A DNA stretch of 64,000 nucleotides. Source: Glycine soja (Eukaryota; Streptophyta; Magnoliopsida; Fabales; Fabaceae). Positions 22,304 through 32,748 of this stretch are shown piece after piece (position 1 is the stretch's first letter; each line of letters begins with the position of its first letter). The DNA lies in assembly GCF_004193775.1 (NCBI RefSeq), contig NC_041020.1, forward strand, positions 10,113,198 to 10,177,197. Reading direction: 5' to 3'. The position numbers were made by a program, and so were the translations under genes. The notes below the pieces were generated by a model. That model made no database searches. It was given only the letters and a program-made list of their open reading frames with translations, and was not told the origin of the DNA.

Positions 22304-22830
22304 TAACCACCTAATAATTATTTGTCCTAACACATTGGAGGATACATCCTTTGTGGTACAAGTAGAGGGTACATCTACTTGGGTTGTTATACTGAGAACA
22401 AGAGAGGGTACATCTCTTGTGGATCAATTCAAGTGGAAGGTACATCCACTTGGTTGTTCAAAGAGAACAAGGGAGGGTACATCCCTTGTGGATCTTTGGC
22501 TTGTAAAGGATTTTACAAGGTTGAAAGAAATCTCAAGAATCGTTGGTTGCTTGGGAACTGGATGTAGGCACGGGTTGTTTTCGAACCAGTATAATTCTTG
22601 TGTTTGTCTTCTTCTTCCCTACACTCTTTACATTTCCGTTGTATACTTTTAATTGCCGCTTTTACTTTTGGTTAAGTTATTGTTTATGTTCTTTACTTTC
22701 TTAACTTAGTAGTAAAAGCCTAGTTGAATCTAGTAACATTAAGAAGGATAAACTTTTTAATTAGTCAAGACACATTAATAATTAATTCAACCCCGCCTTC
22801 TTAATTATTTCGAGGCCACTTGATCCAACA
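22304..22830 (+). mobile_element. 3' part of a SIRE-like copia LTR
   Basis: Starts mid-LTR at TAACCACCTAATA (matching TAACCGCCTGAG of complete copies) and ends CACTTGATCCAACA. It lacks U3 and the first hairpin class. The truncated copia element at 18405-22303 had inserted in this LTR; the left half is gone. Confidence 0.9.
22331..22518 (+). repeat. Hairpin array of SIRE-like LTR, partial copy 3
   Basis: Five GGGTACA-type units plus the terminal hairpin. The fourth unit has arms CAAGTGGA/TCCACTTG where copy 2 has CTAGTGGA/TCCACTAG, a change on both arms that keeps the pair. Confidence 0.9.
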
Positions 22831-23490
22831 AAGATTTCAGTAAGAGGGATAGAGGTGGATAAGGCAAAGATTGATGTAATTGAGAAACTACCTCCTCCCA
22901 CGAATGTCAAGGGGATAAGAAGTTTCCTAGGACATGCGGGGTTCTACAGGCGATTCATTAAAGATTTCTCCAAAGTAGCCAAACCGCTAAGCAATTTGTT
23001 GAATAAAGATGTTACTTTTGTGTTTGATGAAGAATGTATGAAAGCATTTAATGATCTGAAAACAAAATTAGTGTCTGCACCAATGATTATAGCACCGGAT
23101 TGGGGGCAAGAATTTGAGCTGATGTGCGATGCAAGTGACTATCTTGTAGGTGTTGTGCTTGGACAAAGGAAAGGAAAAAATTTACATACCATCTACTATG
23201 CCAGCAAGGTTCTAAATGACGCACAAATGAACTATGCTACCACAGAAAAATAAATGTTGGCAATTGTCTATGCACTTGAAAAGTTCAGATCTTATATGGT
23301 AAGCTCAAGAGTTATCATCTACACTGATCATGCAGCTATTAAGTACCTGCTCAACAAGGCTGATTCCAAACCAATATTGATAAGATGGATCTTGTTGTTG
23401 CAAGAATTTGATTTGGTGATTCGGGATAAAAAGGGATCAGAGAATGTTGTAGCTAATCATCTGTCAAGATTGGTGAATGAGGAAGTTACA
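22831..23490 (+). pseudogene. Athila-type RT end and RNase H
   Basis: Starts inside RT with ISVRGIEVDKAKIDVIEKLP, then the thumb RSFLGHAGFYRRFIKDFSK. RNase H shows LMCDASDYLVGVVLGQ, YASKVLNDAQMNYATTEK, a stop (TAA at 23251-23253), then [13 protein letters not shown] and [10 protein letters not shown]. The N-terminal two thirds of RT including YxDD are missing. The rest reads in one frame with one stop. Confidence 0.9.
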
Positions 23491-24850
23491 ACAAAAGAAG
23501 CTGAAGTTAGAGATCAATTTCTTGATGAATCATTATTTTTAGTAAGTGAAAGACCCTGGTTTGCTGATATGGCCAACTTTAAAGTTGCAGGAATCATCCC
23601 AAAGGACTTAAATTGGCAGCAAAGAAATAAATTTTTGCATGATGCCCGATTCTATATCTGGGATGATCCATATCTGTTCAAAATAGGAGCTGATAATCTC
23701 CTAAGAAAATGTGTGACGCAAGAAGAGGCCAAGAGTATTTTATGGCATTGACACAATTCTCCATGTGGCGGCCATTATGGTGGAGACAAAACAGCAGCCA
23801 AGGTTTTGAAATCTGGATTCTTTTGGCCCACACTGTTTAAAGATGCTCATCACCATGTGCTGAACTGTGATCAATGTCAAAGGATAGGTGGTATATCAAG
23901 AAGAAATGAGATGCCTTTACAGAATATTGTGGAGGTTGAGGTATTTGATTGCTGGGGGATTGACTTTGTAGGTCATTTCCCTTCATCTTGTGGTAATGAA
24001 TATATACTAGTAGTTGTTGACTATGTCTCTAAATGGGTTGAAGCAGTGGCTACCCCACATAATGATGCCAAGACTGTAGTGAAATTTCTAAAAAAGAACA
24101 TTTTCTCAAGATTTGGGATGCCTAGAATTTTGATTAGTGATGAAGGTACACACTTTTGCAATAATCAGTTACAGAAGGTCTTGAAACAATATAATGTGAG
24201 ACACAAGGTAACATCTCCTTATTATCCCCAAACAAATGGGCAAGCGGAAGTGTCAAACAGGGAATTGAAAAAGATTTAGGAGAAGATTGTCGCTTCTACT
24301 AGAAAAGACTGGTCTATCAAATTGGATCACGCTTTATGGGCATACAGAACAGCATTCAAGACTCCAATAGGCTTATCTTCATTTCAAATGGTGTATGGAA
24401 AGTCTTGTCATTTACCAGTGGAGATGGAATATAAAGCATACTGGCATTGAAGTTTTTGAACTTTGATGAAACCGCATCCAGAGAACAAAGGAGACTGCAA
24501 CTCTTGGAATTGGAAGAAATGAGATTGATTGCTTATGAATCCTCAAAGTTGTATAAAGACAAGGTTAAAAAGTATCTTGACAAAAAGTTGCTCAAGAAGG
24601 ACCTCCAACCAGGACAACAAGTGTTACTATTCAATTCAAGACTTAGATTGTTTCCAGGGAAGCTTAAATCTAAATGGTCCAGACCATTTACCATCACAAA
24701 AAGGTCAGACTATACGGAGTAGTGGAGCTTTGTGATCCTCAATCTAAAGACCCTAATAAGACATGGGTAGTGAATGGGCAAAGGTTAAAGCAATATCATG
24801 GTGGAGAGATAGAAAGATTGAACATTGTTCTATGCTTGGATCCTGGATAA
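23491..24850 (+). pseudogene. Athila-type integrase
   Basis: The zinc module is broken by a stop at 23749-23751 (WH*HNSPCGGHYGG) and continues to CDQCQR. The core has Asp in CWGIDFVGHFPSS, Asp in ILISDEGTHFCNN and Glu in QTNGQAEVSNRELKK, all three catalytic residues retained. A stop at 24277-24279 follows, then [20 protein letters not shown], a further frame change and a C-terminal KDLQPGQQVLLFNSRL segment. Ends near SWITG at 24850, followed by the GGGAGGCAACCCAA landmark (24895-24908) typical of this lineage. Confidence 0.9.
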
Positions 24851-25069
24851 CAGGATGATGCGTCAAGCTAGTGATGTTAAAGAAGCGCTTACTGGGAGGC
24901 AACCCAACTTTTCTTTTCCTTCTCTTTTCTCATTTTATTTCTTTCTTGCATGTAGATAGTACATCTTGCTTGTTATTGTGATTTCAGCTTGTTTAGTAAT
25001 GAACAAAAGGGTTTTCAAGTTAAGTGTGAAGAGATAAGCAGAAAATGACTTAGAAATTTTTCAGTATGC

Positions 25070-26580
25070 TTATCCGCTAATCGTAGACCTTGCGCTAAGC
25101 GCAATCTCTTCACGCGCTAAGCCGAGCTTACTCGCGTTAAGCGCAAGGACCCTGATTGATTAAGTTGAATGGTTCAGCTAAGCACACATTGTTGCGCTAA
25201 GCCCGTTATCTTCACTGTAAGTTGCACCTTAAGCAGTGGGCTTAGCGTGGATGATGCGCTAAGCGCCACTTCCTCTCTATGAAAATTTATTATAGTTGCG
25301 CTAAGCGCACCCTCCTGCGCTAAGCCCCAGATTCACTCTGTAAGTTGAGCTCTCTAGCTGGGCTTAGCGGGGATAGAGGCGCTAAGTGCCATCACTCTTT
25401 TGTGTTTAAATCATTGGAAGTGCGCTTAACACATGTAGTGGCGCTAAGCCTGGATCACTCTCTGTAAGTGGAAGCCTGGTTGCACGCTAAGCCCAACTTC
25501 GTAGGCTAAGTGCATTTTGCAAACCAATCAGAGCTACTGTCATCGCTAAGTGCGCCTTGTTGCGCTAAGCCCATGCATGCCTCTGGAGCTTGAAATGTTA
25601 GCTACGCTTAGCGCGAAGAGCTAGGCTAAGCGCTTGAGTTTTAATAACCAAACGTTAGGAGGTTGCGCTAAGCGCACAGCTGCACTAAGCGCTTTTGTCG
25701 TGATTTCTATAAAAAAAAATAAAGGAACTGCCTTGGGCAGTTATAGAACTCATTTTCTAAAAAAAAAAAACTTTGTACCTTTACCCTTCTTTGCTTCATT
25801 GTTTTGTGCTCAAGTGCTTTGACAGTGCATCCTTTGCTTCCTCATACTCTGCATTACAGATCCAAGTAAGTTTCCTGATTTCATTTTTCTTTGTATTTCA
25901 TGCTTCACACCTTAGGATAGAGGATTTATGTTTTCTTATTTAGTATTGCTGTTAGGTTGAGTTACTTTAGTTTTAGGGTTAGGTATTTTAGGATTTTAGA
26001 TAGTTTAGAAGCCCATTAGGGGTAATGTGGCTAAAAAGGGGTGAAAACCCCTGTGCTTAGCCTGTTCATTACCACTGTTAAATTTTTTTTAGGATTTCTG
26101 ATGATTGCACTAAGCGGACCATGTCGCGCTAAGCGCGTTCATCATGGCTGATGAACTAGAACGATGCATATGCTAAGCGCGTCTGTGCGCTAAGCGTCAA
26201 CAGTATACTGAGATACCCAGTGTCGTTCAGGCACTAAGCCCAGCATGTTGAGCTAAGCACCAATTAGGTTCTATTTCTTTCCTTTTGGAATAAGGCTAAG
26301 CATGCCTTGTCGCGCTAAGCCTCAGTTGAGTTCAGAGGGGCTGAGATAAGCGCGCCTTGCTGTGCTAAGCTCAAATCCTTTACTGTCTTTAAAATTGTAG
26401 GTTTAGGCTAAGCCCAGCTTGCTGCACTAAGCCTAATCTGCAGAGAAAAATATTTTCTGAGTTTTTAGGCTAAGCACAAGCTTGTTGCGCTTAGCCTTTG
26501 ATTAATTTTGTGAAGGGGCTAATCACCAGATTGTTGCGCTAAGTGCCCAGCTCTATTTTCAGTTTTAATTTTTTTTTGTT
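25070..26580. repeat. Dense GCGCTAAGCGC word array
   Basis: A noncoding spacer between pol and the downstream ORF packed with dozens of copies of a GCGCTAAGCGC-type near-palindrome, intact or decayed (25090, 25260, 25298, 25665, 26130 and many more). Spacing is irregular, so it is not a classical satellite. The same word is found in the element's LTRs. Confidence 0.9.
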
Positions 26581-26633
26581 TTCTTGAGAATAAAGCTATG
26601 CTAATCTTGTGTGTTTTGTCTTATATTTTGCAA

Positions 26634-28051
26634 ATGGATTCTAGGAAAAGAAAGGCACCCTCTACACCTACCCAAGTCAGATTTGACAGATCCATATTCA
26701 CTTCCCAAGAGGCTTGGGAAAGATACACAGATGTTATTGTGCCTATGAAGCTTTTGCCTGAGAGGAACGTGGTTGTTTATACCACAGAGTTTGATGAATT
26801 CTTAGATGAGCTGGCTAGACGCCACTGGGATGAGGAATTGACTGATTTCATTGACGTCAGCATCGATGTTGCCATTGTGAAGGAGTTTTACGCCAACCTC
26901 TATGACCCTGAGGACAAATCACCTAAGCAGGTGAGGGTGAGAGGTCATTTGATTAAGTTTGATGAGGACACTCTTAACACATTTTTGAAGACCCTTGTTA
27001 TTGTGGAAGAGGGGGAATCACTCTGTGCTTATTCCAGATTTGCACTCCGGAGGCCTGATCCTCAGGAGTTAGCTGCTAAGCTCTGTATCCCAGGGAGGGG
27101 ATTCAAGCTTAATGTCGATGGATACCCAGTAAAGATTCTGAGGAAGAACATGACTGCACTAACTCAGACATAGAGTGTTTTTTCCTTCTTGAACTTGATT
27201 CCCACCTCCCACACTTTTGATGTCACTCTTGACAGGGCCAGACTCATCTATGGAATTATTATGAAGATGGACATGAATGTGGGGTACCTCATCTCCCACC
27301 AGATCTCCCTCATTGCTCAGCATGACACATCCAGACATGGATTCCCGACCTTGATTACAACTTTATGTAAGGCTAGGGGAGTTCAGTCTAACTCGAGATC
27401 CTTGGAGAGCATGAGTCCTGCCATTAATTTGGCATACATTAAGAAGAAATGTTGGAATCTTAATGATCCAACAGTAACTTTCAGAGGACTAAGGAAGGTC
27501 AGAGGAAAGAAATCTAAGGCCCCTTCCACTTCAGCACCAGAGGCAGAAGGTCCTTCTTCTTCTACACTTCCTCCCTCTTCCTCCACAGAGATCCCAATGA
27601 TTCCTCCAACACCTTCACAGATGCCATTTCTAGCTCTAGTATCTACAGGTCCAGCAAATTTTATTTTCACTCCTCAGATGCTTCACTCCATGTTACAGAG
27701 CATCCACAGGGGGTAGTCCATCATCATGCAGAGCCTTCAGGGCTTAGGCTTGCCCTCCATCATGAATATAGAGGAGTTTGAGGCATAGGTGGCCTGGCCA
27801 GGAGACCAGTCTTCTTCTTACGGAGGGGGTGGGGCCTCCACAGCCCAGGAGCCTGTGACTAAGGAGCCTCCAGCAGCAGCAGTAGAGGAGGAAGCTACTC
27901 CAGAGCAGATTCCAAAGCCATCTCTAGCCCCTGCGCATGCACCTGATGATGCCACACCAGTGGTGGAGCTTGAGTAGACTATTCAGGATTCTTTAGCAGC
28001 TCCAGCATTGGATCTTAATGTAGACCAGCCACAGGAGGACCAGGACGTTTA
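26634..28051 (+). pseudogene. Athila-type ORF downstream of pol (env position)
   Basis: Start chosen at ATG 26634 (MDSRKRKAPSTPTQ), preceded by a T-rich tract and TTTTGCAAATG, a decayed splice-acceptor-like context; an in-frame codon lies at 26598. One frame runs to a TAA at 28049-28051, broken by TAG at 27171, 27714, 27786 and 27975. N-terminal part resembles the putative plant transposon protein domain (EFYANLYDPEDK, VRVRGHLIKFDEDTL; after the first stop LIPTSHTFDVTLDRARLIYG). The C-terminal part is Pro/Ser/Glu-rich. Athila/Calypso elements carry an env-like ORF here; I see no clear transmembrane helix, so an envelope role is not shown. Confidence 0.8.
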
Positions 28052-29410
28052 AATTTTTTTTTGCATTATGAACACTTTAGTTTAATTTCAGCTATTTTAT
28101 GATTTATGTCATTTAAATTTCAGCTTTTATGTTTAGTCTTTTAATTTCAGTAGCATAGTTGTTTGTTTGCTTGTACGAAAAGCTTGATTGAACAGTGAAT
28201 TGATTGAACATTGTATGCAGTGGCTTGTTTGGTATGAAATGAGTGTTTTAAATTGATTGATTGAGAAAATGTATGAATTGAATGGATTGGGATGATTAGA
28301 TAATTGTTTTGATCAATTTTGCAGTCATTAGAAGAGAATGAGCATATGATTGAAATTATGTCTGAAAATGTTAGTCGGTTGTCAGATTGATTGTGAAGGA
28401 ATGCATTAACCGTATCCCGGTGAGAGTGTGATCTTTAAATTTTGAGAGGAACGACTATCATTTAGTGCTAATTTTTGCGTGAATCGCTGAAGTATGGATT
28501 GGATGCATGAACTTAAGGATGATGAAGGCCTTGTTTGATTATGAATAGCTACTTAGCCAAAAAGCTAACCTTGTGATTGAATGAATTATCCCTTGCACCT
28601 AGTTTGAGTTGAATGAATTGATTGGTTGATTGAACCTCGAGCCTATTCAGTTGTATCTTCTGCTACCGTATTTTAGGTTGTAGGAGAGCATCATCCATAG
28701 AAGATGGTTCAAGGAAAATTTGTTCCAAATTTGGGGGAGGCACTGGGTAAGGATTGAAATGGTCAAAGAAATTAGTATATTCACACTGTTTCTGTTTTTT
28801 GTGTTAAAAAAAAGTTGTAAGTATAAATAAAGTTAATAAGTGTGTATGCTATAATTTCAGGTATGAAAGCTAAGTGCCTAAGAAAAAGGGCAAGTATGGG
28901 GAAGGAATGAATGAAAAAGTGAAGGTTATTCTATGGATGAATGCTCTCCTAGAACATAAACTTTTGAATCCTAGAAAAACCGTGAATTGTTGGTAGCCTA
29001 ACCCCATTACAAGCCTAGAAAGTCCTTCGGATTCATTTTTGTGTGTTCATTACTGTATGGTAGGAGATGAAATGCAAAGGTTGGAACTTGTGTTGGTTGT
29101 TTATGATGGAATAAGCCTAAACACTTGAGTTTGAGTGAAACAATGACTGTGAGGTTTTGGTTGATGATCCTTCCTTAATTTCTATCATGCTTACTAGCTT
29201 ATTTCAGCTGTGACTCTAATACTTGTGCTTTTATCTTTGAAAAACTGCATGCTTGTGAGAAGAAATTGATTTAAGCATTCCATGATATTCAGTTCATATG
29301 GTTGATGTCCTTGATGAATCAAACACCATTTTCTTTTGATTGGCCACTGTCTTTGTCACTTGAGGACAAGTGAATTGTTCTTTCTTTGCTTGAGGACAAG
29401 CAAAACTGTA
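28052..29410 (+). other. Athila-type 3' noncoding spacer
   Basis: AT-rich, no coding sense. Contains TTTGGGGGAGG at 28730, a possible upstream polypurine tract, and two CTTGAGGACAAG boxes (29358, 29390) just before the terminal tract, a landmark of this gypsy group. Confidence 0.7.
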
Positions 29411-29424
29411 AATTTGGGGGAGTT
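29411..29424 (+). promoter_or_regulatory. Polypurine tract of Athila-type element
   Basis: AATTTGGGGGAGTT immediately before the 3' LTR start; would prime plus-strand DNA synthesis. Confidence 0.85.
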
Positions 29425-30959
29425 TGTTAGTCGCTTTATACAACTAACTTTTGTATAGAAATCATTTTCCAAAGCTTGTATAGTTCCCCAATTTATGGTT
29501 ATTTTGAGTAAATTTTGTAAATAAATCTTGTTTTATGGTTAAAGCTGTCTCTAGAACATTTCCATTGGATTTAATGATGAAATCTATGCATTTTCAGGTG
29601 AAAAAGAGGCTAAGTTTTGAAATGCAAAAAGTAGTAGTTGGGCTAAGGAGAATCTGGCAGAGCATCAACATCAAAGCCGCGCGTTAAGTGTGAGATCAGT
29701 GCGCTAAGTGCAGTAGGTGCCTTCAGCCAGGCTCAGCACAAGATTGGCGCTAAGCCCAATTCCACTTACTCGCGCCAAGCGCGAGAGTGGCGCTAAGCGC
29801 AAGGTCATGAATTCTAAGCCTATTTAAAGCCTATTTTTGAGCAGAATTAGGGTACACACCTTTTGAGACTTGGCACAGAATTTTCAGAGGCACTTGTGCA
29901 CAGCATTCCACAGTGCCTATTTAGGTGAAAAAGCCCTAGAAGCAGCAAAGAGGAACAACTTATGTATTGAAGCCTAGGTTTTGTCATTTGAGAGAGATTA
30001 TTGAGTAGAGAGTGAGTGTGAGATGTTGAGAAGAGGAGGAGGAATCCCCCTTCTTGTGTAAGAAACTATCATTCTCTGCTTTTAATCTCATTTATTGTTA
30101 GGGTTTCTTTGTAATGGTTGGCTAAACACCATAGTTGGGGATTTCTAATGAACAACTGATGTAAATACATAATATCTAATTGATTGTGTTTTCTGTGTTC
30201 AATGCTTAATGTTTGTATGCTTTTGGTCTGATCACCCATTTGTGTGCACAGTTAGGTGACTTTAGCATTGGGAAATGTAATGTTTCCTTAGAACTTGATT
30301 GAAGCAGGATCGAAACTTAGTCTTAAATAAGGGATCTGCGGATTAAGTTTTGGTTTTAATTATGTTGTTAGAATAATGTTGTTTAGTTTAGGCCTAGTCT
30401 TAAATGAGGGATCTGCAGACGAAGCTTATGCTAAATTAGGCTAAACTTTCGTAAGCTACTTGAGCTGAGTCTAGTCTTAAATGAGAGATCTGTAGACGAA
30501 ACTTAGTTTAAGTTAGTATAAATCTAAAAGGGCTGTCTAAATCAGGCCTAGTCCAACTAATTCGGTCTAACGAGGGATCAAGGGTTTAGTAATTTAGGCT
30601 ACAGCATAGAACATAAGAACACGATTGATTAGAGAAATATATTTCTATGCATTAGCTTGTTTGTTAGAAAGACCCAACATTTCTACCTACTGCTGTCATT
30701 TTATTTACTTGCACTTTATAGTTTTTAGCATAAAAGTTTAGTTTAAATTTTGTTTGAAATTATCACTCATACATGTTCTCTCAACAATGCTTCGATTCTG
30801 AACTTAATTCACGCTAACATTAGTTCCCTATGTTCGATACTCGGATTCATCCATTTTAATTTTAAATACTTGACGATCCGGTGCGCTTTCCAGTAAACCC
30901 CCATTGAATTTTCCTTGAGACATAAATGAACAAAAAGTAACTGCAATGGGGAGTCAACA
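29425..30959 (+). mobile_element. 3' LTR of Athila-type element
   Basis: Starts TGTTAGTCGC, ends GGAGTCAACA; 1535 bp, followed by the duplication AAGAA. Compared with the 5' LTR it has scattered substitutions and lacks one block of GCGCTTAGCGC words and one AGGGATCTG repeat, so the insertion is not recent. Its terminal hairpin has one mismatch. Confidence 0.95.
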
Positions 30960-31740
30960 AAGAACATTCACAAAGAGTAGAAAAACCAAACCAGGACTCA
31001 AATTCAACTTTGTTAGGAGTGAATCCTTGGATTTTTTAATTGTTTAGCCCTCCATGGTCATCACCAATGGAGAAACCATGAAATTTGTGTAAGTAAATGG
31101 TGGAACAGAAGTGAAAAGATGAAGAAGAATGAAGAACAATTGAGACAGAAAGAGAGATAAAAAGAAAGAAAAAAGAAAGCGTGCAACATGTTTTGTACAA
31201 AATGAAGTTCTAGTGAAGTTCTTTCTCCAAATGAAGTTCAGCCACTAACTAACTAACTAACACCAATATATTGAGTATTAGTAATTAACTAACTAACTAA
31301 CTATCCAACTATTCAACTAACTAACCAAACTAATTACACAAAATAAACGCCTAGACTCACAACCCAATTATTCAAGTACAAAGGCTCTGACTTCCAAGCT
31401 CAATTTGACCCTCGAAATGGCAGAAATGGCCAAAGCTTATTTGTAGCAAAATTATAGAAATGGCTCTGCTGTTCCTTTGAGTTCTGTAGTATCCTCTAGG
31501 CCCTGCACAAGGAAGATAGGTCAAGTATGCACAAAATCTGAAATTGAGCTACAATTCTCAGTTAAGCTCAATCATTTGCCTTAGACCGAAACTAAGTTAA
31601 GGTAAGAAAATAAGGTCAAAGAGATGTCAATTGAGCTTAAGAAGAATAGAAAAATATTAAACTACAAATGTTCAATCAACACTTTATGTCTTGTGTTCAC
31701 TCAAGACATTTGGACAAAGGGACAAAGGCTACACAATGGA
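30960..31740 (-). mobile_element. Copia #1 right LTR, remainder (boundary uncertain)
   Basis: Sequence directly right of the AAGAA duplication should be the rest of the interrupted LTR. A plausible end is GGCTACA near 31734 (minus-strand start TGTAGCC). The other LTR is outside the window, so the boundary is a guess. Confidence 0.35.
31238..31303. repeat. (AACT)n-type microsatellite
   Basis: Two clusters of ACTAACTAACTAAC separated by about 20 bases. Confidence 0.8.
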
Positions 31741-32748
31741 TGTGGTTGCAATAAGGTTAAAATTAGATAATTGATTTCCTCATGGGTAGGGTGGCAGCGA
31801 TGCATTGCTAGATATCAATCACCGTGTATAATATTTAATGTTATAACGATAATATTTAATATTATTTCCAATTTAGTTGGAGTCTATAGTGTCACACATG
31901 TAAAGTAATCAATTGGAACAAATGAATAAACTAAATGTGATTTAATTAATTAACAACATATTTAATTAAATGAGATTTAATTAAATGATACATAATACGA
32001 AAAATATAATTAATTATATTTGAATTAATTAATTATCTATATAACTAATCAAAATTGATTTGATGGGTGTCGCAACCTACCCTACGACGGGAGTGCATGA
32101 TGAAAAGAAAAAGTGTGTCTTCTCATGAAGAAAACGCGTGGAAGTTGCCACCAACATTTATTCGAGGAAAATGTTAGAAAAACCAAAAAGAGATCTACGA
32201 ATATTGAAAATAAGGGTTCAGGAGTTGTTTACGCATAGGGAAGGTATTAGCACCCCACGCGCCAACCATAAGGGACGGCAGCCTTTAATCGAGTGTGCAT
32301 AACGTGACTTCAAAATTATTTATTTTCCCTTTTTATATTTTTTTCTTTTTTGGGGTCGACAAGGGTGTTGCCCTTGCTCCTATGTATCGTCAAGTGGGAG
32401 GAGGAATTCAGACCTACGTAGTTCTTTAAGTCTGAATGTTTGTGTGTTAAATTGATTTTATGTTTTTGAAAGATTTATTTTAATTATGAACAAAAGGTCA
32501 TTAAGGCATTAGAGCTTGAAATGATATTTTAAATTTTAAAACGCGAAGCGAATCGTTAAAGCGTTGGACCTTGAAATGATCTCAAGTGATATTTGATAAA
32601 CAAAAAAAAAAGTTATCTATGAGTTGGATTTCTCTAGGTTTCATTTATTAACTTCCAATCTTTTTAAAGACAACTTTACAACACTAATGATCGGTTAAGA
32701 TTGAACTTTACAAACAAAACGAGATAACCGATGATAGGTGGAGGAAAT

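Larger units (their letters stand above)
12787..30959 (+). mobile_element. Athila/Calypso-type Ty3/gypsy element, 18.2 kb with insertions
   Basis: Two LTRs (12787-14384, 29425-30959) with TG...CA ends, perfect AAGAA duplication (12782-12786 and 30960-30964), tRNA-Asp-like primer site, gag, a protease stub, RT/RNase H/integrase in gypsy order, an ORF downstream of pol and a polypurine tract at the 3' LTR. Removing the copia insertions leaves roughly 12.1 kb, in the range of Athila-lineage elements. Stops and a missing protease-RT segment show it is non-autonomous now. It lies inside copia #1's LTR and is therefore younger than copia #1. Confidence 0.95.
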
